A stretch of 64,000 nt of DNA from Variovorax fucosicus. GTDB lineage: Bacteria; Pseudomonadota; Gammaproteobacteria; Burkholderiales; Burkholderiaceae_C. The stretch covers positions 682,001-746,000 of the forward strand of contig NZ_JASZYU010000003.1 of NCBI RefSeq assembly GCF_030316825.1, written 5' to 3'. A program made the position numbers and the translations under genes. The notes under the pieces are model-generated. The model worked only from the letters and a program-made list of their open reading frames with translations, was not told the origin of the DNA and ran no database searches. Shown piece by piece: positions 19,200 through 28,301 of this stretch (within the stretch, counting starts at the first letter, position 1; the number at the start of each line of letters is the position of its first letter).

Positions 19200-21118
19200 G
19201 CTACCGTCACGTGCTGGAACTGCATCAGGTACAGCGCCGCGGTGTGGCGGGCCGTGCCGAGGATCTGCTGCGCAGCGCGGCCGTCGGTGTCGAACGCCAT
19301 CACCATCTCGACCGCAGTGAGCCAGCGCGCCAGATGGTTCTCGTCGTTGTGGCCGTGGTACTCCAGAAAACGAAACACGTCAGGCGGCAGTTGCAGCGCA
19401 CTCTTGAGCAGCGGCAGCAGCGCCGGCACGATGCGCTGCCCGGTGCCTTCGATGATGTAGATCGCGCCCAGCAGTCCGAACGGGTCGCGCGTCGCGGCCA
19501 GCCGGTGCAGGTAGGCGTTGAGAGCCTCGCCGCCGGGGTTGCGGCGCAACTGGTCGATGTCGGCCACGGGCCCGCCGGCCTTGCGGTAGTCGTCGAACAG
19601 GATCTTGAAGTCGTTCTGCTCCTCGCCCGCATGCACGCCGATCAGCGCGGCGAGCGACTGGAACGGGCCGCTCAGCGAGGCGGCACCTTCGCGCATCCAG
19701 AGACTGCCCTCGCGCACCTGGGGAATCCAGTTTTCCATCCAGTTCAGGTAGTCGGGCAAGGCAAAGCGGCGCTCACGAATCTGCCGAACCAGCGGCGTGC
19801 GCCAGACCTGCGAGCGGTAGTCGTGCCAGATCGAGGCGAGCTCGGTGAGGAGGTCGCGCAACGCCGCAGGCGCGTCGGCCGGATCGTGCGGCGGTGCAAT
19901 CACATCTTCGGCAACCGCAGGATCGACTTTGACGCTCGCGCCCGGCGCACGGGCGCCGGAGGCCGCTGGCGCTTTGCCGGCCTCCTCCACTTCGAGCAGC
20001 ATGTACGCCGCCATGAAGCGCCCCGACTCGGGCACGTAGCAGAAGATCTGCTCGCCGGGCTTCACGGTGCGCGTCTGCAGAAACTCCGCCAGCATGATGA
20101 GGATCGACGCCGCGCCGGTGTTGCCGCGCCAGGCCAGGTTGCTGTACCAGCGGTCGCGCGGGATCGCGAGGCCGGCCTTGTCCATCAGGCCCTCGACCAC
20201 CGGGATGAACTTCTCAGACGAGTAGTGGCAAAGAAAATGGTCGATCTTGCGCGGGTCGACCCAGCCGTCGTGCACCAGCCGCGCGTACTCGTGGATGCCG
20301 ATGTCGAACAGGTGCGGCAGCAGCCGGATGTCCTGCCGCAGCGACAGCGCGCCGGCAGCCTCGGCCTCGCCCCAGGAGCCGAAATCCAGATGGCCGCGCT
20401 GCCGGTCTTCGGTCAGGCCGAGCTGCATGCAGACCGGGTAGTCGCCCGAGAACGCACGCTGATGAATCCACTTGAGCTTCAGGCGCAGGCCGGGCGCGCC
20501 GGGCAGCACGGCATCGTCGGACAGCAGCAGCGCCCCTGCCCCGTCCGACAGCATCCAGCGCAGGAAGTGCGAGTCGAAATCGGTCTCGTAGCCGCGTGCC
20601 GCGAAGCGCGAGCGCTTGAACAGGCGTGACGGCATCTCGGCCGCGACCGCGAGGGCAGCGCGGTGCGCACCGAGCTCGATGCCCTGCGCCGCCGCCTGGA
20701 TCGCCGAAACGCCTGCGGCGCAGATGCCGTGTACCGAGATCGTCTCCATCGGCGGCGCCGCGAGTTCGCCCTGGATCATGTTGGCGAAGCCCGGCATCAG
20801 CGTGTCGCCGCCCGAGCTGCCGCTGGCCAGCAGCGAGACGCGGCCAAGATCGCTGCCACCGCGCTGCAGGCAGTCTCGAATCGCATGGGCGGCGAGCTGT
20901 GCGTTGCTGAACACCGTGGCGCCCTCGGTGTCGATCGCGTAGTAGCGCTCGCGAATGCCGTTCTCGGCCAGGATGCGGCGCTGGATGCGCGACGACATGC
21001 GGTTCAGCGGCGCGATGTACGCGTCCATCTGCTCATTGCTCACCGGCGCGCCCGGCATGAAGTAGCCGGCGCTCTGGAGATAGACACGGTCGAAAGAAAC
21101 AGGCATCGCAAGACTCAA
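19196..21118 (-). CDS. Ketosynthase III fused to a heme-oxygenase-like di-metal oxidase domain
   Basis: A 640-residue two-domain protein. Residues 1 to about 378 are a beta-ketoacyl synthase III/OleA-like thiolase fold with the triad intact: Cys133 (HGICAAGVSAI), His298 (IDHFLCHYSSEKF, replacing the usual HQAN context) and Asn333 (WRGNTGAAS). After an Ala/Pro-rich linker, residues about 415-635 are all-helical. They contain YIIEGTGQRI (Glu557), like the EGS helix of heme-oxygenase folds, and His588-x3-Asp592-x2-His595 (YHGHNDENHLARW), the HxxxDxxH pattern of di-metal oxidases such as CADD and SznF. Glu499/Glu500 (VHAGEEQND) could supply further ligands. Likely chemistry: acyl condensation coupled to an oxygen-dependent step on the same chain. 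Product unknown. Overlaps both neighbours by 4 nt. Confidence 0.82.
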   Translation of the reverse strand: MSLAMPVSFDRVYLQSAGYFMPGAPVSNEQMDAYIAPLNRMSSRIQRRILAENGIRERYYAIDTEGATVFSNAQLAAHAIRDCLQRGGSDLGRVSLLASGSSGGDTLMPGFANMIQGELAAPPMETISVHGICAAGVSAIQAAAQGIELGAHRAALAVAAEMPSRLFKRSRFAARGYETDFDSHFLRWMLSDGAGALLLSDDAVLPGAPGLRLKLKWIHQRAFSGDYPVCMQLGLTEDRQRGHLDFGSWGEAEAAGALSLRQDIRLLPHLFDIGIHEYARLVHDGWVDPRKIDHFLCHYSSEKFIPVVEGLMDKAGLAIPRDRWYSNLAWRGNTGAASILIMLAEFLQTRTVKPGEQIFCYVPESGRFMAAYMLLEVEEAGKAPAASGARAPGASVKVDPAVAEDVIAPPHDPADAPAALRDLLTELASIWHDYRSQVWRTPLVRQIRERRFALPDYLNWMENWIPQVREGSLWMREGAASLSGPFQSLAALIGVHAGEEQNDFKILFDDYRKAGGPVADIDQLRRNPGGEALNAYLHRLAATRDPFGLLGAIYIIEGTGQRIVPALLPLLKSALQLPPDVFRFLEYHGHNDENHLARWLTAVEMVMAFDTDGRAAQQILGTARHTAALYLMQFQHVTVA

Positions 21119-22047
21119 GGTTTTGGCAGCGAACCCGCCGGCATCAGCGAGCGGCTGCGAAAGCGCGGCACCAGGGCACCGAGCACGAACACACGCAACA
21201 TGTAGGCCACGATCCCCCGTTCGTTCAGCGCCGGATCGACCCGGTTGCGGTAATGCGCATGGTGCAGACTTGCAAGCTCAGACCAGTGCGCATGCGGATT
21301 CTCGTGGTGTGCGGTGTGAAACCCGATGTTGAACAACAGCGGATTGAGCAAGCCTTCGAAGTTGCGCGCGTAGTTCAGCGCGCCCTCCTGGGTATCGCCC
21401 GGCGCCCCTTTGGCTGCAGCCGGGCGGCCATCGGCATGGGCGTGTTGCAGGTAGTTGGTCGCCAGCAGCCAGTGCAGGCCGTGCAGTTGCGGCGCGATGA
21501 CGAACAGCAGCGCGCGGCGCCAGTCGAGCGCGAGCAGCAGCGCCCACGAGCCCAGCCATACCGCGTACTGTGCGACGCAATAGCGGAACGCGCCCGAGCC
21601 GTTGCGCCGCAACTGGCCCAGCCATTCGACGAACAGCGGGTACAGCACCCAGGCGGCCTGCAGCGGGTGCAGCAGGTAGCCGGCCAGATGATTGGTATCG
21701 CCACCGAAGCGGTAGGTGCGCGCCAGGTCGTCGGGCCCATGCCGGTGCCGGTGGTGGTTCGCCACATGCGCCGGCCAGAACACGAAAGTCGGATGCCCCT
21801 GCAGCAGCGTGATGCCGAAGTCGGTGAGCCGGTTGGCCCGGCGCCCCCGCCACATGCGCTGGTGGGTGTGGTTGTGGTGGATCACGCCGATGCCGAGCGT
21901 GAGGAACAGCATCAGCGCATAGAGCGGCCACCAGAAACCGTGAACCCATTGCCAGGCCGCCAGCGCCGGGAAAGCGGCCAGGTAAGCAAGACTCTGCCAG
22001 TCGCGCCGGTGGCGCAGGCGCGGCAGACCGTCAAGCCGATGCTTCAT
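21115..22047 (-). CDS. Membrane fatty acid desaturase
   Basis: Integral membrane di-iron desaturase or hydroxylase, 310 residues. The three histidine boxes are present: IHHNHTHQRMW, FWPAHVANHHRHRHG and FHTAHHENPHAHW, separated by hydrophobic segments as in acyl-lipid/acyl-CoA desaturases. I chose ATG 22047, which overlaps the upstream hydroxylase-like gene by 17 bp; the end overlaps the ketosynthase fusion by 4 nt. It probably introduces a double bond or hydroxyl into the acyl chain made or used by the fusion protein. Regiospecificity and electron donor cannot be read from sequence. Confidence 0.88.
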   Translation of the reverse strand: MKHRLDGLPRLRHRRDWQSLAYLAAFPALAAWQWVHGFWWPLYALMLFLTLGIGVIHHNHTHQRMWRGRRANRLTDFGITLLQGHPTFVFWPAHVANHHRHRHGPDDLARTYRFGGDTNHLAGYLLHPLQAAWVLYPLFVEWLGQLRRNGSGAFRYCVAQYAVWLGSWALLLALDWRRALLFVIAPQLHGLHWLLATNYLQHAHADGRPAAAKGAPGDTQEGALNYARNFEGLLNPLLFNIGFHTAHHENPHAHWSELASLHHAHYRNRVDPALNERGIVAYMLRVFVLGALVPRFRSRSLMPAGSLPKP

Positions 22048-22813
22048 GCGCGACCTTCTGCTTCTTTCGGAACGCGTCGAGCTGCACATCGGCCGCGTCG
22101 GCCGGCAGCCGGGTGCCGAACAGCCGATCCATGAAGGTAAATTGAAAGCCGTAGTTGCCGCCATGTGCCGCGTGATGCAGATGGTGCCGCCGGCTGGCCG
22201 CGAACCAGTGGCTGTACGACACGCGTGGAAAAAAGTCGTAGTTGGAGTGCCCGACATTGTTGAAGAACAGGCTGAACAAGGGCACCGCGGCCAGCGCCCA
22301 GAAGCTGAAATCGTGCACCAGCATCGGCGGCAGGATCACGTTGCCGAGCATCAGCGCCTCGACCGGGTGAAAGCTGTAGGTGGAAAACGGCGTGCTCACC
22401 ACCGACCGGTGGTGCGGCCCGTGGAAGCGCCGCAGCCAGCGCGTGTGCAGCAGGCGGTGGTTGATCCAGAAGTGGATGTCGTTCCACACCGCGAGCACGA
22501 GGATCTCGACGGCGATCTGCCAGCCGCCCGGGTTCACGGCCAGGCGCGCCCAGCCGAGTTGCAGCAGCCCCCAGGGAAACACCATGCCGAGCCCGAAGAT
22601 CAGCACCGAGCCGCCCGATTGCAGCAGCTCGCGCCGCAGCTGCTCAGGCCCGACTGGCCGCGGATCGAGCACGCGGCCGATGCCGAGCGCCGGCAGCAGA
22701 TGCCGCGTGATCAACCAGTTCAGCGCACCAAAACCCAGGTAGATGCCGCCGAAAAACAGCACGCCCCAAGCCATCACCTGGAGCATCGAGAGGGACTGGA
22801 AGGTTTGGGCCAT
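22031..22813 (-). CDS. Sterol desaturase/fatty acid hydroxylase superfamily protein
   Basis: Integral membrane di-iron oxygenase (260 residues from ATG 22813). Histidine motifs are IHFWINHRLLH, RRFHGPHHRSV and RRHHLHHAAHG, typical of the C-5 sterol desaturase/fatty acid hydroxylase family; several transmembrane segments precede them. A longer frame reaches 22906, but that would overlap the divergent aldehyde dehydrogenase start; MAQTFQSLSMLQV is the natural beginning. It is the first gene of the four-gene lipid operon. A bacterial lipid, rather than a sterol, is the likely substrate. Confidence 0.88.
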   Translation of the reverse strand: MAQTFQSLSMLQVMAWGVLFFGGIYLGFGALNWLITRHLLPALGIGRVLDPRPVGPEQLRRELLQSGGSVLIFGLGMVFPWGLLQLGWARLAVNPGGWQIAVEILVLAVWNDIHFWINHRLLHTRWLRRFHGPHHRSVVSTPFSTYSFHPVEALMLGNVILPPMLVHDFSFWALAAVPLFSLFFNNVGHSNYDFFPRVSYSHWFAASRRHHLHHAAHGGNYGFQFTFMDRLFGTRLPADAADVQLDAFRKKQKVAHEASA

Positions 22814-22904
22814 GGCTTGCGGATCGACCCGAGGATAAGCGAGCCCGGCCGCGCCGGCTCGGTGCGCCAGCGCGCCGAGCGCGCCTTGCGTGAAAATGCC
22901 GCCC

Positions 22905-24338
22905 ATGCAACTGAACTACATCGGCAACGCCAGCGTTGCCTCCGCCTCCGGCCGCACCATTCCCGTTCTCGACCCTTCGGACGGCCAGCCCTTCGACGAA
23001 CTGCAGCGCAGCGATGCCAACGACATCGACGCGGCCGTGAGCGCGGCGCGCGATTGCTTCGAGTCGGTCTGGCACAAGGTCAGCGCGGCCGATCGCGGCC
23101 GGCTGCTCTACAAGCTTTCGCAGAAGATCGCCGAGCACACCGACGAACTCGCATTGCTCGAGCAGCGCGACTGCGGCAAACCTGTCAAGCAGGCGCGCGC
23201 CGATGCGCTGGCGCTGGTGCGCTACTTCGAGTTCTACGCCGGCGCCTGCGACAAGCTGCACGGCGAGACCATTCCGTACCAGGACGGCTACAGCGTCTTC
23301 ACCTGGCGCGAGCCGCACGGCGTCACCGGCCACATCATCCCCTGGAACTACCCGATGCAGATCTTCGGGCGCAGCGTCGGCGGCGCCCTGGCGGCCGGCA
23401 ACGTCTGCGTGGTCAAGCCGGCCGAAGATGCCTGCCTCTCGCTCCTTCGCGTGGCGCAGCTCGCAGCCGAAGTCGGCTTTCCGGCGGGCGCGCTCAATAT
23501 CGTCACAGGCTATGGCCACGAGGTCGGCGACGCACTGGCGCGGCATGAAGGCATCGACCACATCAGCTTCACCGGAAGCCCCAAGATCGGCACGCTGATC
23601 CAGCAGGTTGCGGCCGAACGGCACTGCCCGGTCACGCTGGAGCTCGGCGGCAAGAGCCCGCAGATCATCTTTGCCGACGCCGACATCGGCGCCGCCATCC
23701 CCGTGCTGATCAATGCCATCGTGCAGAACGCCGGCCAGACCTGCTCGGCCGGCTCGCGCGTGCTGATCGAGCGCGGGATCTACGAACCGGTGCTCGAGCG
23801 GCTCGGCCACGCCTTCGAGGCGCTGCGGGTCGGCCCTGCGGCCATGGATCTCGATGTCGGCCCGTTGATCCGCCAGACGCAGCAGCAGCGCGTGTGGGAT
23901 TTCCTGAGCGATGCGCAGCACGCCGGCATTCCGATGGTGGCGCAGGGCGTGGTGGTGGATGAAGCCCCCGAAACCGGCTTCTACCAGGCGCCGACGCTGC
24001 TGCGCGACGTGCCCGTGATGCACCGGCTCGCGCAGGAAGAAGTGTTCGGCCCGGTGTTGGCCGCGATGCAGTTCGCCGACGAGGACGAAGCCGTCGCCCT
24101 GGCCAACGCCACCCAGTTCGGCCTGGTCGCCGGTATCTGGACGCAGAACGGTGCCCGCCAGTTCCGCATGGCCAAGCGCGTGCGCAGCGGCCAGGTGTTC
24201 ATCAACAACTATGGTGCCGGTGGCGGCGTCGAGCTGCCGTTCGGCGGCGTGAAGTCTTCCGGCTACGGGCGCGAGAAGGGTTTCGAGGCGCTGTACGGCT
24301 TCACGACCCTCAAGACCGTGGCCGTGCGGCACGGCTGA
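22905..24338 (+). CDS. NAD(P)-dependent aldehyde dehydrogenase
   Basis: Cytoplasmic aldehyde dehydrogenase superfamily enzyme (477 residues) oxidising an aldehyde to the acid. It has the NAD-binding segment IPWNYPMQIFGRSVGGALA, the catalytic Glu in LELGGKSPQIIFADAD and the nucleophilic Cys in NAGQTCSAGSRVLIE. It resembles betaine- and aminoaldehyde-type enzymes, though substrate assignment is weak. I chose ATG 22905; an in-frame GTG at 22890 is possible. It diverges across 91 bp from the lipid operon and is followed after 38 bp by an SDR gene, so it may process a product of either. Confidence 0.9.
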   Translation: MQLNYIGNASVASASGRTIPVLDPSDGQPFDELQRSDANDIDAAVSAARDCFESVWHKVSAADRGRLLYKLSQKIAEHTDELALLEQRDCGKPVKQARADALALVRYFEFYAGACDKLHGETIPYQDGYSVFTWREPHGVTGHIIPWNYPMQIFGRSVGGALAAGNVCVVKPAEDACLSLLRVAQLAAEVGFPAGALNIVTGYGHEVGDALARHEGIDHISFTGSPKIGTLIQQVAAERHCPVTLELGGKSPQIIFADADIGAAIPVLINAIVQNAGQTCSAGSRVLIERGIYEPVLERLGHAFEALRVGPAAMDLDVGPLIRQTQQQRVWDFLSDAQHAGIPMVAQGVVVDEAPETGFYQAPTLLRDVPVMHRLAQEEVFGPVLAAMQFADEDEAVALANATQFGLVAGIWTQNGARQFRMAKRVRSGQVFINNYGAGGGVELPFGGVKSSGYGREKGFEALYGFTTLKTVAVRHG

Positions 24339-24376
24339 GCCCGCAGCCACCCCTTTTTTTCCCAGGAGACAACGCC

Positions 24377-25138
<762 letters not shown>

Positions 25139-25217
25139 GGAGACGCCGCAGCCGGGGCAGCCCGCGGCCAATGTCCACCCCTCGATCGGGTGCAGGCAAG
25201 TGGCGCAGAATTGCAGC

Positions 25218-26342
25218 ATGTCCAGCCGTGTGATTCCCCTTGTCGATCAGCGCGTCGTGCCGTATGCCGCCGCGGTGGCGCAGTTGCCGCTGGAGGCCAC
25301 CGGCCACCTGGCCGACCAGCTTGGCCGCCCGCTGACCGACCTGCGCATCAGCGTGACCGACCGCTGCAACTTCCGCTGCAGCTACTGCATGCCGAAGGAA
25401 GTGTTCGACAAGGACTACACCTACCTGCCGCACAGCGCACTGCTGAGCTTCGAGGAGATCACGCGCCTGGCGCGCCTGTTCGCCGCGCACGGTGTGCGCA
25501 AGATCCGGCTCACCGGCGGCGAGCCGCTGCTGCGCAAGAACATCGAGGTGCTGGTCGGGCAACTCGCGGCATTGCGCACGACGGACGGCCAGCCGCTCGA
25601 CCTCACGCTCACCACCAACGGATCGCTGCTCGCGCGCAAGGCCGCCGCGCTCAAGGCGGCCGGCCTGCAGCGCGTGACGGTCAGCCTCGACGGCCTGGAC
25701 GACACTGTGTTCCGGCAGATGAACGATGTCGATTTTCCGGTGGCCGACGTGCTGATGGGCATCGATGCCGCGCTCGCTGCGGGCCTCGGCCCGATCAAGG
25801 TCAACATGGTGGTCAAGCGCGGCACCAACGAGCAGGAGATCCTGCCCATGGCGCGCCACTTCCGCGGCACCGGTGTCGTGCTGCGCTTCATCGAGTACAT
25901 GGACGTGGGCGCCACCAACGGCTGGCGCATGGACGAGGTGATGCCTTCGGCCGAGGTCATCGCGTGCATCGCGACCGAGTTTCCGCTGCGGCCGCTGGAG
26001 CCCACTGCGCCGGGCGAAACCGCGCAGCGCTGGGCCTATGTCGATGGCGGCGGCGAGATCGGCGTCATCAGCAGCGTGACGCAGGCCTTCTGCCACGACT
26101 GCAGCCGCGCGCGCCTGTCGACCGAAGGCCAGCTCTACACCTGCCTGTTCGCGAGCCGCGGCCACGACCTGCGGCCGCTGTTGCGCGGCGATGCGGCCGA
26201 CGAGCAACTGAGCTCGGCCATCGGCCACATCTGGCAAGGCCGCGCCGACCGGTATTCCGAATTGCGCGCCCTGCGCGGACCGGATGCCGCAGCCGACGGC
26301 AGCGCGCCGCGCCGCGTCGAGATGAGCTACATCGGCGGATGA
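25218..26342 (+). CDS. moaA: GTP 3',8-cyclase (molybdenum cofactor step 1)
   Basis: Radical SAM enzyme converting GTP to 3',8-cyclo-GTP, the first step of molybdopterin synthesis. The SAM-binding cluster motif is ISVTDRCNFRCSYCMPKEVF (CxxxCxxC), followed by IRLTGGEPLLRKN. The second cluster region is FCHDCSRARLSTEGQLYTCL, and the C-terminus ends in the conserved Gly-Gly (MSYIGG). ATG 25218 gives 374 residues. It overlaps mobA by 4 nt and heads the moaA-mobA-moeA operon. Confidence 0.96.
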   Translation: MSSRVIPLVDQRVVPYAAAVAQLPLEATGHLADQLGRPLTDLRISVTDRCNFRCSYCMPKEVFDKDYTYLPHSALLSFEEITRLARLFAAHGVRKIRLTGGEPLLRKNIEVLVGQLAALRTTDGQPLDLTLTTNGSLLARKAAALKAAGLQRVTVSLDGLDDTVFRQMNDVDFPVADVLMGIDAALAAGLGPIKVNMVVKRGTNEQEILPMARHFRGTGVVLRFIEYMDVGATNGWRMDEVMPSAEVIACIATEFPLRPLEPTAPGETAQRWAYVDGGGEIGVISSVTQAFCHDCSRARLSTEGQLYTCLFASRGHDLRPLLRGDAADEQLSSAIGHIWQGRADRYSELRALRGPDAAADGSAPRRVEMSYIGG

Positions 26343-26995
26343 CGATGCCAACCCGTACTTCGATCGCTGCCTCTGAAATCACCGGCCTGGTGCTGGCCGG
26401 CGGCCGCGGTTCACGCATGGGCGGCGTCGACAAGGGCCTCCAGAACTTCAACGGCACGCCGCTGGCCCTGCACGCGGTGCTGCGGCTCGGCATGCAGGTT
26501 GGCGAGATGATGGTCAATGCCAACCGCAACCTGTCGGCGTACGAGTCGTTCGGCGTGCCGGTCTGGCCGGACGGCCTGGCCGACTACGCGGGTCCGCTGG
26601 CTGGCTTCCTCACCGGGCTCGAGCGCTGCGAAACACCCTGGCTGCTGACCGTGCCCTGCGACACGCCGATGTTTCCGCTCGATCTGGCCGAGCGGCTCGC
26701 CGCTGCGCTGGTCGAGGCCGATGCCGAGATCGCCATGGTCAGCGCGCCCGAACCGCAGGACGACGGCGGCCCCGCCGTGCTGCGCGCCCAGCCCGTGTTC
26801 TGCCTGCTGCCGACCACGCTGCTCGAAAGCCTGATTCGCTTCACGCAGGGTGGCGGCCGCAAGATCGACGCCTGGACGGCACAGCATCGCACCGTGCTCG
26901 TTCCCTTCGACCGCGCCAGCGATGCGCCCGACGCATTCTTCAACGCGAACACGCTGGCCGAGTTGCAGACACTCGAAGGCGCCCGTGCGCGATGA
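26339..26995 (+). CDS. mobA: Molybdenum cofactor guanylyltransferase
   Basis: Transfers GMP to molybdopterin to make the bis-MGD form used by DMSO-reductase-family enzymes. The 218-residue product has the nucleotidyltransferase start LVLAGGRGSRMGGVDKGLQN and the acidic PCDTPMFPLDLAERL site, followed by a segment ending QPVFCLLPTTLL. ATG 26339 overlaps the moaA stop; ATG 26345 is an in-frame alternative. Its end overlaps moeA by 4 nt. Its presence implies at least one bis-MGD enzyme elsewhere in the genome. Confidence 0.95.
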   Translation: MTMPTRTSIAASEITGLVLAGGRGSRMGGVDKGLQNFNGTPLALHAVLRLGMQVGEMMVNANRNLSAYESFGVPVWPDGLADYAGPLAGFLTGLERCETPWLLTVPCDTPMFPLDLAERLAAALVEADAEIAMVSAPEPQDDGGPAVLRAQPVFCLLPTTLLESLIRFTQGGGRKIDAWTAQHRTVLVPFDRASDAPDAFFNANTLAELQTLEGARAR

Positions 26996-28293
26996 GCCGC
27001 ATCGCCGAGATCGCCGCCGCCCTGGCCGGCTATGACCCCAAGGCCCTGAGCGTCGACGGCGTGCAGGCCTTCCTGGCCAGCCTGGTGGCGCCAGCCGTCG
27101 TGCGCGAGCGCGAAAGCGTTCCGCTGTTCGAGGCGCTGGGCCGGGTGCTGGCCGAGGATGTGATCTCGCCCTTCAACGTGCCGCCGCACGACAACTCGGC
27201 GATGGACGGGTTTGCCTTCGACGGCGCGCTGCTCGAGACGCCGCCGCCCGAGCTGACGCTGCGGGTGGCCGGCACCGCACTCGCCGGTGCGGCCTGGCGC
27301 GGCACGCTGGCCACCGGCGACGCGCTCAGGATCATGACCGGCGCCGTGATGCCGGCCGGCCTCGACACGGTCGTTCCGCAGGAGTTCTGCAGCGTCGACG
27401 GCGACTGCGTGCGGTTTCCTGCGAACGCGCTGCGCCGCGGCGACAACCGCCGCTTCGCCGGTGAAGACCTGATACAGGGCCGCCCGGCGCTGCTGCAGGG
27501 CGAACGCATTTCGCCCGCCGCGCTCGGCCTGCTTGCGAGCCTGGGCCTGCCGGCCGTGGCCGTGCTGCGCCGCCTGCGCGTGGCGTATTTCTCCACCGGC
27601 GACGAGATCCTGAGCCTCGGCGATGCGCCGCGCGAAGGCGCCGTGTACGACAGTAACCGCTACACCGTGTTCGGCCTGCTCACGCGGCTGGGCTGCGAGG
27701 TGGTCGACCTCGGCATGGTGCGCGACAACCCGACCGCGCTGGCGGCAGCGCTGCACGACGCCGCGGGCCGCGCCGACGCCATCATCACCAGCGGCGGCGT
27801 CAGCGTCGGCGAGGCCGACCACACCCGCGCCGTGATGCAGCAACTCGGCGACATGGCGTTCTGGCGCGTGGCGATGCGGCCCGGGCGTCCGATGGCGGTC
27901 GGCCTGATCCCGCGCGCGCCGCACGCCGGCCCGGCCGTGCTGTTCGGCCTGCCCGGCAACCCGGTCGCGGTGATGGTGACCTTCCTGGCTTTCGTGCGGC
28001 CTGCCCTGCTCCAGTTGATGGGCTGCAACGCCGCCAACGCCGCGCCGCCACCGCTGCTGCGCGCGCGCAGCGTGGCCGCCATCCGCAAGAAGCCCGGCCG
28101 CACCGAATACCAGCGCGGCCGCGTCACGCCAGTGCCCGGCGCGTTGCCCGAGGTGCGCATCGCCGGCAACCAGGGCTCGGGCGTGCTGAGTTCGATGGTC
28201 GAGGGCAACGGCCTCGTGGTGTTGCACCACGCGCAGGACAGCGTTGCGCCGGGCGACGAGGTCGATGTGATGATGTTCGACGGCGTGATGTAG
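26992..28293 (+). CDS. moeA: Molybdopterin molybdenumtransferase
   Basis: Inserts molybdenum into adenylylated molybdopterin. The 433-residue protein shows the MoeA domain order: a dimerisation domain with PPHDNSAMDGFAFDG, a GDALRIMTGAVMPAGLDTVV block, the MoCF-binding core (YDSNRYTVFGLLTRLG, then ITSGGVSVGEADHT and FGLPGNPVAVMVTF), and a C-terminal beta domain. It overlaps mobA by 4 nt. A short gap leads to a cyclic-nucleotide-binding gene. Confidence 0.96.
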   Translation: MSRIAEIAAALAGYDPKALSVDGVQAFLASLVAPAVVRERESVPLFEALGRVLAEDVISPFNVPPHDNSAMDGFAFDGALLETPPPELTLRVAGTALAGAAWRGTLATGDALRIMTGAVMPAGLDTVVPQEFCSVDGDCVRFPANALRRGDNRRFAGEDLIQGRPALLQGERISPAALGLLASLGLPAVAVLRRLRVAYFSTGDEILSLGDAPREGAVYDSNRYTVFGLLTRLGCEVVDLGMVRDNPTALAAALHDAAGRADAIITSGGVSVGEADHTRAVMQQLGDMAFWRVAMRPGRPMAVGLIPRAPHAGPAVLFGLPGNPVAVMVTFLAFVRPALLQLMGCNAANAAPPPLLRARSVAAIRKKPGRTEYQRGRVTPVPGALPEVRIAGNQGSGVLSSMVEGNGLVVLHHAQDSVAPGDEVDVMMFDGVM

Positions 28294-28301
28294 CCACCAC
28301 C

